Counted from the first letter of the stretch, positions 9,186 through 17,308 are shown. The stretch is DNA of 64,000 nucleotides from Micromonospora narathiwatensis (GCF_900089605.1 NZ_LT594324.1:2356001-2420000); one strand, 5' to 3'. A program made the numbers and translations. Notes: generated by a model from the letters alone, not told the origin.

Positions 9186-9679
9186 CGCCGCCAGTCGCGC
9201 CCTTCGTGACCGCCCCGCTGGCGGGCCACGTCGAGCAGTCCGTCGAGGGCTTCCCGCGACCGGCCGGTCGCGGTGGCCAGCGCCCCGAGCGGGTCGGCGT
9301 GCCCGCGCCCGGTCAGGTCCTCGAAGACGGCCAGTAGGTCCGCTTCGAAGCCGTCGGCGGTGGCACCGCGGGCCTGGGCCAGCTCGGCCAGCCGGCCCTC
9401 GATGTAGCGGCGCACCATCACCTGGTACGCCCCGACGCTTGGCAGTTCGTGGAACTCGGCCACCATGTCGTCGACCTGCCGGCCCAACCGGTGCAGGGTC
9501 GCCGAGGTGATACCGCGTTCCCGGATCTCGGGTGCCGCGTCGTCGGCCAGCCGGATGACGACCTCGTCCGGGCCGGTGATGCCGCCCGATCCCGAACCGG
9601 TGCGCCAGCGGGCCGTGACGGCGCAGCCCTGGTTCCTGCGGGACAGCTCAACGGGCCGGTCGCGATTCTCCTGGGACAT
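9179..9679 (-). CDS. 166-aa helical protein of unknown function, last gene of ATPase operon
   Basis: It starts MSQENRDRPVELSRRNQGCA. Two ATGs occur in frame, at 9685 and 9679; the second was chosen because AGGGGG lies about 7 nt upstream, whereas for the first it would abut the codon. The first 40 residues resemble a short beta-rich segment ending GPDEVVIRLADDA; the rest is predicted helical and charged (RLGRQVDDMVAEFHELPSVG, RRYIEGRLAELAQARG). No family was recognised. It follows the 101-aa gene by 11 nt on the same strand in an apparent three-gene operon headed by a Rad50-like ATPase, so it may be an accessory subunit of that ATPase. Confidence 0.65.
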   Translation of the reverse strand: MSQENRDRPVELSRRNQGCAVTARWRTGSGSGGITGPDEVVIRLADDAAPEIRERGITSATLHRLGRQVDDMVAEFHELPSVGAYQVMVRRYIEGRLAELAQARGATADGFEADLLAVFEDLTGRGHADPLGALATATGRSREALDGLLDVARQRGGHEGRDWRRV

Positions 9680-9690
9680 GCCCATTCCCC

Positions 9691-9996
9691 CTATCGAGGT
9701 ACACCCCGTGCACACCCTCGTTGCACGCCTGGTACGTGCCGACTGCCCGCCGCCTGTGCCGGCCGGCGGCCCAGATACCCGAGCGCGTCCCCACCCCGCT
9801 CGGCGTTGTCGAACACCGCCAACGCGACCATCGTGGCCAGCCGCCGGGACGCGGCCACGATGGCCCCCTCGATGTCCGTCGCACCCCGGGGCCATGCGAT
9901 CTGATGGCGGGCCGCCTCGATCGCCGAGCGACACAGCTCCGCCACCACAGGCCCGCGGACCTCGGCGACGATCTCCTCGTTACGCGCGAGGGGCAT
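9691..9996 (-). CDS. 101-aa protein of unknown function, coupled to Rad50-like ATPase
   Basis: A small protein starting MPLARNEEIVAEVRGPVVAE. Residues 1-70 look like a compact helical domain (VVAELCRSAIEAARHQIAWP, then IVAASRRLATMVALAVFDNA); the C-terminus is basic and probably disordered. Its start lies inside the end of the upstream ATPase gene (17-nt overlap), so translation is probably coupled, and the 166-aa gene follows after 11 nt. No family was recognised. Conserved coupling to an SMC/Rad50-like ATPase suggests a partner protein rather than an independent enzyme. Confidence 0.6.
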   Translation of the reverse strand: MPLARNEEIVAEVRGPVVAELCRSAIEAARHQIAWPRGATDIEGAIVAASRRLATMVALAVFDNAERGGDALGYLGRRPAQAAGSRHVPGVQRGCARGVPR

Positions 9997-12058
9997 ACGC
10001 GTCGTCCAGGTAGCGGGCCACCGGAACGGAGCCCGGCCGCAGGGTCACCACCGACCGCTTGGCCCGGGTCACCTCGATGATGCGGGCGGCACCGAGGGCG
10101 AGCCGGCCGAGCGCGTCGGGCAGCCGGGTGTCGTGAGTGAACACCACCACCTGCCGCTGTTCGGCCAGCTCGGCGAGCAGCCGCGCCAACCCGTCCACCT
10201 TCGCCGGATCCATGCTCTGCACCGGGTCGTCGACCACGATGAACCGGAACGGACTCTCCGGCGCGCAGCCGCGCGGCAGGAACGCCGCCAACCCCAGGGC
10301 GTGCATCTCGCCCTGGCTCATCACGCCCAGCGCGGTGCCGTTGTCGGCGCCGTCCACGCTGACCGGGATCGCCACCTGCCGCCGGGTGTTCGCACCCTGC
10401 AGGGTCATCGCACCCAGCTCGACGTTGCTCTCCTGTCGCAGCTGCGCCCACATCCGCTGCGAGTGCTCCGCGAACGGTGCCACCCGCTGGTTGCGCAGCT
10501 GCGCCCCGGTCGCCCGCAACCACGCCCGCGCGGCCTTCACCCGGGCCAGGGCGCGTTCCCGCTCCGGCAGGGCCTTGGCCGCCGCGATCCAGGCCCGCAG
10601 GTCGCCGGCCACCGCCTGCCAGCCGGTGTCACGCCGGCGCAGCAGATCCTTCGCGTACGCCTGCACGGCCGGCGCCGCCGCGAGCACCGCCGGGTAACGG
10701 GCGGTCAGGTGGTCGGCCAGGTCCTCCGGCCCGCCCGGTGCCAGCCGCAGCGCCGCCGTGGCGGCGTGCAACTCGTCGACTGGCACGCCGGCGGCGGTGC
10801 CGTCGGGCACGTCCAGGTCGTCGATCAGGTGGTGCGCCCGCTGCAGCAGCGCGGTCAACCGGGCGGCGGCGGCCTGCGCGGCGAGCGTACGGTCACGCAG
10901 CTCGCCCAGGGACGCGGCGGCGGTGGCCCACCAGTCGCCGTCGAGGCGACCCGTCGTGCAGACCGGACACTGCCCGTCACCGACGTCGTCGTGGTGCTCG
11001 ATGGCCAGCCGGAGCAGCTCGGCGCTGCGCAGCGACGCCCGCGACCGGCCGCCGTCGTGCCGGCGCGCGTCGACGGCAGCCTCCCGCAGATGCCCGGCGA
11101 GGCGGGTCACCTCGTCAGCGTCGGGTAGCTGCATTGTCACCAGCCGCCGGCACAGCAGCACCGCCTTGTGGGCGGTCGGCTCGTCCGGCTCGTCGACGAT
11201 CGCGGCCAGCGCCGCCAGGTCGGGGCGGGTCACGAGCAGTACCGCCGCGCGGCGCGCCCGGTCGTCCGGCACCTCGGCGAGGATGGCGGCGAGGCCGGCG
11301 CGCTGTGCGCGTACCTCGTTGATGGCGGCGTCGATCGGGCGTGCGGCGGCCAGCAGCCGGCCGTCGGCGTCGGTGATCGCCTCCAGGCCGAGGATCGCGG
11401 AGATCGCGTCGAACAGCTGGCTCTGCGTGCCGGCGGTGAGCCGGCCCAGCTCGGCGGCGCTCAGGAACGGTCGGTACAGCTCCAACGGCCGGGCCAACCC
11501 CAGCTCGGTGAGGTCCGTGTGGCTGCCGTGCGCGCTGGTGACACTCACCTCGGCCGCGCCCAGCTCCGCGCCAGCGGGCCACGAGCGGACCACCCGGGTC
11601 GGCGTAGCGTCCCCGTCGACGCGCAGTTCGACGGCGATCCGGCACTGGTCACCGGCGTGCAGGTTGCGCCACCCGGTACGCCACACGCTGTTGCGGTCGG
11701 CCCAGCGGGCGCTGTCCCCGGTCAGGGCCAGCTCCACCGCCTCAGCGAAGCTGGACTTGCCGGAGCCGTTACGGCCGACCACCACCGTCAGCCCCGGGCC
11801 AGGCTCGATGGCCAGAGTGCGCTCCGGGCCGACGCCGCGGAAACCGGCGACGGTGACCGACGAGAGCCAGATCCGCGCCCGCGGCTCATCCGCCGCGGTG
11901 CCGCGCAGCTCTAGGGCGGTGGGCTCGCCGGCCAGCGCCGCGTCCAGGTCAGCCTCGCCACTGAGCGCGGCGAGGACCACCTCGGCGGTGTCATCGGGTA
12001 CTCGGTCGGCGGCGAGCCGATCGAGGATGAGCTCGACCAGGGGTTCGGTGCGGTTCAT
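9980..12058 (-). CDS. Rad50/SMC-like AAA family ATPase with CPVC motif
   Basis: A 692-residue ATPase. Walker A is at residues 95-102 (GRNGSGKS) after a strand-rich start (IWLSSVTVAGFRGVGPERTL) typical of RecF/Rad50/SMC-type heads. The middle is long and helical and carries C364-P-V-C367, resembling the zinc-hook CxxC of Rad50. The C-terminal half-head has the signature-like region VMSQGEMHALGLAAFLP and a Walker B FIVVDDPVQSMD, followed by VVVFTHDTRLPDAL (the H-loop). It starts at ATG 12058 with GCGGAGG upstream and is followed by two overlapping or closely spaced small genes. This architecture is frequent in defence-island ATPases and DNA repair. Its position next to restriction genes favours a defence role, but the nuclease partner, if any, is not obvious. 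Confidence 0.8.
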   Translation of the reverse strand: MNRTEPLVELILDRLAADRVPDDTAEVVLAALSGEADLDAALAGEPTALELRGTAADEPRARIWLSSVTVAGFRGVGPERTLAIEPGPGLTVVVGRNGSGKSSFAEAVELALTGDSARWADRNSVWRTGWRNLHAGDQCRIAVELRVDGDATPTRVVRSWPAGAELGAAEVSVTSAHGSHTDLTELGLARPLELYRPFLSAAELGRLTAGTQSQLFDAISAILGLEAITDADGRLLAAARPIDAAINEVRAQRAGLAAILAEVPDDRARRAAVLLVTRPDLAALAAIVDEPDEPTAHKAVLLCRRLVTMQLPDADEVTRLAGHLREAAVDARRHDGGRSRASLRSAELLRLAIEHHDDVGDGQCPVCTTGRLDGDWWATAAASLGELRDRTLAAQAAAARLTALLQRAHHLIDDLDVPDGTAAGVPVDELHAATAALRLAPGGPEDLADHLTARYPAVLAAAPAVQAYAKDLLRRRDTGWQAVAGDLRAWIAAAKALPERERALARVKAARAWLRATGAQLRNQRVAPFAEHSQRMWAQLRQESNVELGAMTLQGANTRRQVAIPVSVDGADNGTALGVMSQGEMHALGLAAFLPRGCAPESPFRFIVVDDPVQSMDPAKVDGLARLLAELAEQRQVVVFTHDTRLPDALGRLALGAARIIEVTRAKRSVVTLRPGSVPVARYLDDAYAPRA

Positions 12059-12145
12059 GCGGTGACCTCCGCTTGATGCGGGTGGGGGAGGGCGTTCGAG
12101 TGCAGTGGTGGTGCTGGCCCGAGACGAACCGCAGGCGGTGGTGAT

Positions 12146-12165
12146 GTGACGACGCCCTGTAGTTG
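12146..12165. promoter_or_regulatory. 20-nt promoter motif shared with the XRE regulator at 42.6 kb
   Basis: GTGACGACGCCCTGTAGTTG matches 17 of 20 bases of the sequence at 42680-42699, which lies upstream of an XRE-DUF5753 regulator gene in the same orientation relative to its gene. Here it is about 90 nt upstream of the Rad50-like ATPase start. Each copy leads into an imperfect inverted repeat (here GTAG-N6-CTAC). It may be a binding site for an XRE-type regulator or a shared promoter element. Confidence 0.4.
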
Positions 12166-12254
12166 CCTCTACTTATGGATCGGCGATCAGTTCGCCAGCG
12201 CAACGCGCCCGTCGCGGCTTGGCGCTGGGCAGTGAGGCCGACCTGGGAAGGGCG

Positions 12255-13190
12255 TCAACGGGCGGGGCGCCACTCGCCGCAGTTCTCCGAATGGAAGGCG
12301 TAGTCGGAAGAGCGGATGGTGACCTGCACGCGGCGGGCGCCGTTGGTGAAGTAGTTGTCGATCGTGTTGCCCGCACGGTCCTGGCGCTCCCAGTAGCAGC
12401 CCTCGACGTCGCGGGTGACGTAGGTGCCGGCCTTGATCTCCTTGCCGACGCGGTAGGTGCCGGAGCCGAACAGCCGCCCCTGGGCCTCCAGGTCCGCGTC
12501 CGCCTGGCCGCGCTGCACCGCCTGCCGCCACTTCTTCGCATGCGGGTGGGTGGGGCAGAGGGTCAGCGCCGCGTTGATCTCCGGGATCTGCTCGCTGCTG
12601 GCCGCGAAGTTGGCCTCGGCGTAGACGTCGTCCGGGTCGACCTCGGCGCACATCTCGTACAGCGTGGAGATGTCCTGGTCGTTGTACTTGGAGATCTTGT
12701 AGGCCTGCTTCTCGACAGCGGTGACGATGTCGAGGCTGCCGACGACCTCACAGGAGCTCGGCTTGGCTGCCCAGACCTCCGCGAAGCCGGGCCGGCCGTC
12801 CTTCCCGCCGTGCACGGTGAATGGCGAATCGCCCCATTCGCTGTCGGTCTCGCACTGCAGTTTGACCGGCACCTGGTGGGGGATGTTCTTCGGGTCGTCG
12901 GGGTAGGTGTCGCTGCTGTCGGGGATGCCGTCGCCGTCCCGATCGGAGGGCTGTGTCGGGCTCAGTGTCGGACTTGGCGTCGGGGACGGGCTCGGTGAAG
13001 CAGACGAACTGGCGGAAGAGGTTGGCCCGCTGGCGCTCTTCCGGCCGTCTCCGCAACCGGCCAGCGCGAGGGCCGGCAGCAGAAGGGCAACCAGAACAGC
13101 GCCGGCCGATCGGCCAGGGTGAAGGGTGGACTTGACGGGGCTGGTGGCCCGTGCAGGTGTCGAAGGAATCGTGCGGTCGTGGCGGGCCAT
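12255..13190 (-). CDS. secreted lipoprotein with a calcium-binding thrombospondin-3-like repeat
   Basis: A 311-residue lipoprotein. The long N-terminal part (about 25 polar residues) precedes a hydrophobic core ending in the lipobox LALAGC. A Ser/Pro-rich linker follows, then DRDGDGIPDSSDTYPDD, a thrombospondin type 3-like Ca2+-binding repeat. The rest is an extracellular domain with several Cys residues (for example VKLQCETDSEWGDSPFTVHG) ending in a segment with GTYRVGKEIKAGTYVTRDVE, which resembles the repeated GTYxVGxDIxPGTY word of actinobacterial surface proteins. The ATG at 13190 has a CGGAGT site upstream. It is the last of three same-strand genes for exported proteins. Function unknown. 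Confidence 0.8.
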   Translation of the reverse strand: MARHDRTIPSTPARATSPVKSTLHPGRSAGAVLVALLLPALALAGCGDGRKSASGPTSSASSSASPSPSPTPSPTLSPTQPSDRDGDGIPDSSDTYPDDPKNIPHQVPVKLQCETDSEWGDSPFTVHGGKDGRPGFAEVWAAKPSSCEVVGSLDIVTAVEKQAYKISKYNDQDISTLYEMCAEVDPDDVYAEANFAASSEQIPEINAALTLCPTHPHAKKWRQAVQRGQADADLEAQGRLFGSGTYRVGKEIKAGTYVTRDVEGCYWERQDRAGNTIDNYFTNGARRVQVTIRSSDYAFHSENCGEWRPAR

Positions 13191-13363
13191 GGTTACTCCG
13201 GGTGAAGATCCGGCTGGGGCAGTTGCCGCGCTGGGAGAAGCCGGGGCGGTGAGGTAGCTGCGGAGACGTTGTGGCGTTGATGTCGCGAACGGATCGGTGG
13301 CCTGTTGACCCCTTACCGGACCAGGTGGCCAGGCGGAGGGTGGTACCTGGTCTGCTGCCGTCT

Positions 13364-13933
13364 TTAGTCGGTGACGGTGATGACCATCTGGAGGCCGCTA
13401 TCCGGGTGGTAGCTCCAGGAGGCACGGAGTTGGTCCCATTCACCGCTCTGCCGGCCGTCCAGAGCCCGGGTCGCCAGGACCTCCTGCCTGACCGAGTCGG
13501 GCATCTTCAGCTCGGACCAGTAGCACTCCAACTTGCTGAAGCTGAGCCCGCGGCTCTTCTCGCCAGCGCCGTGCAGGATGAGCGTCCGGCCCCCGTCGCC
13601 CAGTACGGCGTCGCCCGCGTGGGTGCTGCCGCACTCCTCATTGGCCGATTCGAGCGGCGACTTTCGCTGGACCAGCGTTGAGGCGGCCGTGCTCGTCCGA
13701 AACGCCGTGTAGACACCGGCACCGGCCAGCAGAAGCGCCGCGACAGCGCCTACCGCGATCAGCGTGATCGCGCGGCCGCTGAGGTTGGGAGTCGGCTTGC
13801 TCCCGGCACTTTCCGCCCCACCCGCGCCCGGCTGCTGTGCGGTGTTGGGCTCTTGCAGGGAATCGGCCGGCGCGGGTGGTCCGGACTGGCCCGTGGGTGG
13901 CGCGAACGGGGTAGCGCGGGCGGGGTCGGTCAT
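13364..13933 (-). CDS. single-pass membrane protein with extracytoplasmic domain, unknown function
   Basis: A 189-residue protein. Residues 1-50 are Pro/Gly/Ala-rich and cytoplasmic-like. One membrane helix (ITLIAVGAVAALLLAGAGVY) sits near residues 56-75, and an extracytoplasmic domain of about 110 residues follows with two Cys (NEECGSTHAG and KLECYWSEL) that could form a disulphide. The ATG at 13933 is preceded by AAAGGAAA. It lies between two lipoprotein genes on the same strand, separated from the upstream one by a strong hairpin. No family was recognised. Confidence 0.75.
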   Translation of the reverse strand: MTDPARATPFAPPTGQSGPPAPADSLQEPNTAQQPGAGGAESAGSKPTPNLSGRAITLIAVGAVAALLLAGAGVYTAFRTSTAASTLVQRKSPLESANEECGSTHAGDAVLGDGGRTLILHGAGEKSRGLSFSKLECYWSELKMPDSVRQEVLATRALDGRQSGEWDQLRASWSYHPDSGLQMVITVTD

Positions 13934-13976
13934 GACGATTTCCTTTGTGAACAGGGGCCAGGGACAGGGGAAGGGC

Positions 13977-14000
13977 GGGGCGGGCGGTGGTGCCCGCCCC
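13977..14000 (-). terminator. hairpin after the DUF4352 lipoprotein gene
   Basis: GGGGCGGGC (13977-13985) pairs with GCCCGCCCC (13992-14000) around GGTGGT. On the minus strand it begins 15 nt after the stop of the DUF4352-like gene and precedes the next gene, so it probably terminates or attenuates transcription there. Confidence 0.6.
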
Positions 14001-14015
14001 TGGGCGAGTGGTTGA

Positions 14016-14546
14016 TCAGGCGAGGGAGACCGTCACGCCGCCGGAGAACAGCGAGTCGTGGAGCTCGAGCTTGGCGAGCTTGACGTTCTTCGGGATGTCG
14101 AAGACGACGACGCCGGTGACCTGGTTGCCGGGGTTGATGTCGTTGAGGAACGTCTCGGCGTTCTTGTTGGCGTAGAGCGCGGCGCTGCTGTCCGACGAGT
14201 ACTCGGTGCCGTCGGCGGCGTACGCCTTTTGGCTGCTGCCGTCGAACATCTGCGACTCCTTGCCGATGTTCTTGACGTTGATGGTGACCAGGCAGAACTG
14301 GCCCTGCGCCTTCGCGCCCAGCATGTCGTTGCCGATCTTGGCGACGCCGCACTTCGACGACTTCACCGTGAACTCGAACTTCCCATCGCGGGCGGGCTGG
14401 CCGATCTTCGTGGTCTTCGGCTTGTCGTTGCCCTTGGCGCCGCCGGCGTCGGCCTTGCTGCCGGTGCCCTCGTCGGTGCTGCCGGCGCCGCAGCCCAGCG
14501 CGACGAGGGCGGTGGCGATCAGGGCGAGGGTTGTGGTCTTGCGCAT
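14016..14546 (-). CDS. DUF4352-like secreted lipoprotein
   Basis: A 176-residue lipoprotein starting MRKTTTLALIATALVALGCG, with the lipobox VALGC. After a Gly/Lys-rich linker it shows the DUF4352/telomeric-repeat-binding-like immunoglobulin fold seen in many Gram-positive surface proteins: KIGQPARDGKFEFTVKSSKC, then FCLVTINVKNIGKESQMFDG, and a final strand pattern TGVVVFDIPKNVKLAKLEL. The internal Cys pair could form a disulphide. The ATG at 14546 was preferred over an upstream in-frame start because AGGAGG lies just ahead of it and the signal peptide begins there. Its promoter region is shared divergently with the methylase-like gene. Confidence 0.85.
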   Translation of the reverse strand: MRKTTTLALIATALVALGCGAGSTDEGTGSKADAGGAKGNDKPKTTKIGQPARDGKFEFTVKSSKCGVAKIGNDMLGAKAQGQFCLVTINVKNIGKESQMFDGSSQKAYAADGTEYSSDSSAALYANKNAETFLNDINPGNQVTGVVVFDIPKNVKLAKLELHDSLFSGGVTVSLA

Positions 14547-14600
14547 CGATTCCTCCTGCTGTGAGCGTGGCGGCGTCAATGAGAGCATCATCTGTGAACT

Positions 14601-14626
14601 CTGTCAACGGACATGATGCTTGACAG
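14601..14626. promoter_or_regulatory. inverted repeat in a divergent promoter region
   Basis: CTGTCAA (14601-14607) and TTGACAG (14620-14626) form a perfect inverted repeat separated by 12 nt, between the DUF4352 lipoprotein gene (-) and the HTH-methylase-like gene (+). Each arm contains TTGACA reading outward, so it could be back-to-back -35 boxes or an operator. The + gene starts only 18 nt away, so a repressor acting there is more likely on that side. Confidence 0.45.
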
Positions 14627-14644
14627 GTGTGACACACTGCGGAG

Positions 14645-16564
14645 GTGCAGGAGACACCGACCATCACGGCGGCGGAGATCGCCCGGCTCGCCGGGGTCGG
14701 TCGCGCCGCAGTCAGCAACTGGCGCAAGCGACACGTCGACTTTCCCGCCCCGGTAGGCGGCACCGCGGCCAGCCCGGAGTTCGACCTGACCCAGGTCGAG
14801 CAGTGGCTCCGCGCCCAGGGCAAGCTCCCCGAGCTGGCCACCGCCGAGCGGCTGTGGCGACGCCTCGCCGCGGCCAGCGAATCCCCGGCCGCCGGCCTTG
14901 CCGCCGTCGGCGCCCTGCTGCTGGCCCGGCAACGCGGCCAACGCCCCCGCCGACCAGCCGACCCGCACCTCAAACCGCTGCTACCCGACATCGACGCGCT
15001 CGCCGACGAACTCGGCCCGCAGGGCGCCTTCGACGAGCTGTGGCAACGCTTCTCCGCACCCGGACCCGGCCGCCCGTTCGCCACCCCCGACGACCTTGCC
15101 GACCTCATGGTCGAGCTCGCGGGCGTCGGCGGCGGCTCCGTCCTGGACCCCGCCGCCGGCTCCGGCGCCACCCTGCGGGCCGCCGTCCGCTCCGGCTGCA
15201 CCTCGGCCTACGGGCAGGAACTCGACGAGGATCTCGCCCGGCTCGCCGGACTGTGGCTGGCCCTACGGGAGGTGCCGGGGGAGGTCTGCACCGGCGACTC
15301 GCTGCGCGCCGACGCGTTCGCCGGCCGCACCTTCGACGCGATCGTCTGCCACCCACCGTTCGGCGTCACCAACTGGGGCGATGAGGAACTCGTCCATGAC
15401 CCACGCTGGATCGTCGGCACCACACCACGTACCGAACCGGAACTCGCCTGGGCCCAGCACGCCCTGGCCCACCTGCGGGTCGGCGGGCACGCCGTACTGC
15501 TGATGCCGCCCACCGTTGCCAGTCGCCGCGCCGGCCGACGCATCCGCGCCGAACTGCTGCGCCGTGGTGCCCTGCGCGCCGTCATCGCGCTCCCGCCCGG
15601 GGCCGCCGCGCCGCACGGCGTACCGCTGCACCTGTGGGTGTTGCGGCGGCCCGCGCCCGACGCGCCGCCACCGGCGCGGGCGCTGCTGGTCGACGCCGCA
15701 GGCGCCGACCTGACCGAGACGGGTCCGCGGATCCTCGCCGCGTGGCGGGCCTTCACCGTCGCCCCCGAGGCCGAGGTCGAGGAGGCCGGCTTCGCCCGCG
15801 CGGTCCCGGTGATCGAACTGCTCGACGAGGAGGTCGACCTCACCCCCGCGCGCCGGCAACCCGCCGTCGAGGGCAAGGCCACCGGAGAGCATCTGGTACG
15901 CACCAGAGAGCGTCTGGCCGCCATCGTGGGCGACCTGCCGGCGCTGATGCCGCAGGTCACGCCCGCGCCCGAGGGGCCGGACGGGGAGTTCCTGTCGGTG
16001 GGGGAGTTGGCCCGGGCCGGTGCGCTGCAACTGATCGGCCCCATCCGGGCCGCGTCAGCCGAGGGCGGCGAACCGTCAGCGGGCGGGCCGCCGGTACTGA
16101 CCGTGCAGGATGTGCTGAGCGGTGAAGGCCCTTCCGGGCGGGACGACGGCCGGCTCGGGCAGGAAATCCCGCTCGCGGTTGGGGACGTGGTCGTGCCGAT
16201 GATCGCCCGGCAGCTCACCGCGCGGGTGGTCACGACCGAGGGGGCGCTACTCGGGCGCAACCTCTACCTGCTGCGGCCCAATCCGGCCGCGCTGGACCCG
16301 TGGTTCCTCGCCGGGCAGCTGCGGACGTCGGCGAACGAGAAGCAGGCGTCGAGCCTGTCGGGGACGCTGCGCTTCGACATCCGGCGGGCGCAGGTGCGGC
16401 GGCTGTCGCTGGACGAGCAGCGGGCGCACGGTGAGGCGTTCCAGCGGCTGGACGCGTTTGAGGCCGCGATGCGGCAGGCAGCATCGCTCGGCGCGGAACT
16501 GGTTCAGCTCACCGCCGACGGGCTGGCCCGCGGCGCAGTCCGCCCTGACGGGGAGTCGCGGTGA
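14645..16564 (+). CDS. N6-adenine methylase-like protein with N-terminal HTH and altered catalytic motif
   Basis: A 639-residue protein. Residues 7-45 form a small helix-turn-helix (ITAAEIARLAGVGRAAVSNW). A helical linker leads to a type I/N6-adenine methylase domain: motif I LDPAAGSGATL at about 167, acidic motif YGQELDEDLA, and motif IV at residues 236-239, where the expected NPPF is HPPF (H236). The loss of the Asn that holds the target amino group suggests weak or no methyltransferase activity. The C-terminal third (LSVGELARAGALQLIGPI to VVVPMIARQLTARVVTTEG) resembles specificity-subunit-like DNA reading. The GTG at 14645 is taken as start because the HTH follows at once; the ribosome site overlaps it. 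It lies upstream of hsdM but is separated from it by a toxin pair on the other strand. It may be a DNA reader or regulator rather than an enzyme. Confidence 0.8.
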   Translation: MQETPTITAAEIARLAGVGRAAVSNWRKRHVDFPAPVGGTAASPEFDLTQVEQWLRAQGKLPELATAERLWRRLAAASESPAAGLAAVGALLLARQRGQRPRRPADPHLKPLLPDIDALADELGPQGAFDELWQRFSAPGPGRPFATPDDLADLMVELAGVGGGSVLDPAAGSGATLRAAVRSGCTSAYGQELDEDLARLAGLWLALREVPGEVCTGDSLRADAFAGRTFDAIVCHPPFGVTNWGDEELVHDPRWIVGTTPRTEPELAWAQHALAHLRVGGHAVLLMPPTVASRRAGRRIRAELLRRGALRAVIALPPGAAAPHGVPLHLWVLRRPAPDAPPPARALLVDAAGADLTETGPRILAAWRAFTVAPEAEVEEAGFARAVPVIELLDEEVDLTPARRQPAVEGKATGEHLVRTRERLAAIVGDLPALMPQVTPAPEGPDGEFLSVGELARAGALQLIGPIRAASAEGGEPSAGGPPVLTVQDVLSGEGPSGRDDGRLGQEIPLAVGDVVVPMIARQLTARVVTTEGALLGRNLYLLRPNPAALDPWFLAGQLRTSANEKQASSLSGTLRFDIRRAQVRRLSLDEQRAHGEAFQRLDAFEAAMRQAASLGAELVQLTADGLARGAVRPDGESR

Positions 16565-16566
16565 GG

Positions 16567-16968
16567 TCAGACCTCCAGGATCTCCCAGCCCTCGCCGAGC
16601 ACGACCTGGATCTGGTCGGGTCGCGAGGTGATGACCCCAGCCTGGTTGGCCAGCGCCACCCAGGCGGCGTGACCGGCACCGAGCCGGCCGGTGTGCCGGG
16701 CCATGCTGCCGATGGTCGGAGCCTCGTCGTCGTTGTCGAGGTCCAGCGCCGGCAGCACAGTACGCACGGCGGGGTTGCGGCGCAGCATCCGCAGCAGCTC
16801 GTGCTCGTCAGGGTCCAGCAGGCTGTACGCCTCGAGCAGGCAGGCCAGTGGCACCGCCACCGTGCCCTCGGCGTCGGCCACCTCGACGACCGTTTCACCG
16901 ACGGCCGGTACCCCATGCACGTACGCGAGCAGGGCCCCGGTGTCGAGCACCCAGTACGGCCGACTCAC
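16567..16968 (-). CDS. PIN-domain ribonuclease toxin (VapC-like)
   Basis: A 133-residue protein starting with GTG: SRPYWVLDTGALLAYVHGVP. The LDTGALLAY word with its first Asp and the distal acidic residues (for example LLEAYSLLDPDE and the C-terminal TSRPDQ) fit the PIN fold, a Mg2+-dependent RNase used as toxin by VapBC-type modules. The start overlaps the stop of the upstream small gene by 4 nt (GTGA), the classic antitoxin-toxin coupling. It is divergent from hsdM and convergent with the methylase-like gene, so the pair sits inside the restriction locus. Confidence 0.8.
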   Translation of the reverse strand: MSRPYWVLDTGALLAYVHGVPAVGETVVEVADAEGTVAVPLACLLEAYSLLDPDEHELLRMLRRNPAVRTVLPALDLDNDDEAPTIGSMARHTGRLGAGHAAWVALANQAGVITSRPDQIQVVLGEGWEILEV

Positions 16969-17276
16969 GCGGCCGAGCGCCGGTCCAGCTCCGCCCGCAA
17001 CTCGTCGGCCGGGCGGCCCAGCAGCTCCGCCACCCGGGCGATGGCAGCCTCGCGCGCCTCCGGCGTGACCTGGCGTGCGGCCAGCCGCTGCGCGGCGCCG
17101 ATCGGGTCGTACGGGAACTCGCCGTGGCCCGCAGCCCGCAAGGCGGCCCGCATGTCGTCGGATATCCGACGGCGGCGCAGCGCCTCGGTGACGTACGCGG
17201 AAACCTGGCGGGCGGGCAGCGCGTCCAGCTGCTCGGCCACGTCATCCGGGACGGAGATCGTCACACGCCGACTCAT
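16965..17276 (-). CDS. ribbon-helix-helix-type antitoxin
   Basis: A 103-residue protein starting MSRRVTISVPDDVAEQLDAL. The first 35 residues (basic strand RRVTISVPD, then a helix with VSAYVTEALRRRR) are a typical RHH/MetJ-Arc DNA-binding segment that would bind the promoter; the C-terminal helical part (AAIARVAELLGRPADELRAE) would wrap the PIN toxin. The gene probably has a leaderless mRNA: TAGGCT as -10 lies 7 nt before the ATG. It overlaps the toxin start by 4 nt. An inverted repeat CGGAG-N8-CTCCG sits just upstream as a likely autoregulatory operator. Confidence 0.8.
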   Translation of the reverse strand: MSRRVTISVPDDVAEQLDALPARQVSAYVTEALRRRRISDDMRAALRAAGHGEFPYDPIGAAQRLAARQVTPEAREAAIARVAELLGRPADELRAELDRRSAA

Positions 17277-17283
17277 ACACCGG

Positions 17284-17308
17284 AGCCTAGCGGAGTATGA
17301 ATCCTCCG
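17284..17308 (-). promoter_or_regulatory. toxin-antitoxin promoter with inverted-repeat operator
   Basis: On the minus strand TAGGCT (17289-17284) is a good -10 box exactly 7 nt before the antitoxin ATG, giving a leaderless message. Just upstream, CGGAG (17291-17295) and CTCCG (17304-17308) form an inverted repeat, with a third CGGAG at 17281. These would suit repression by the RHH antitoxin. Confidence 0.5.

Noticed and set aside
16563..16575. GAGGTC-A-GACCTC palindrome over two convergent stops
   Set aside because: A one-base loop cannot form a normal hairpin terminator; probably chance.
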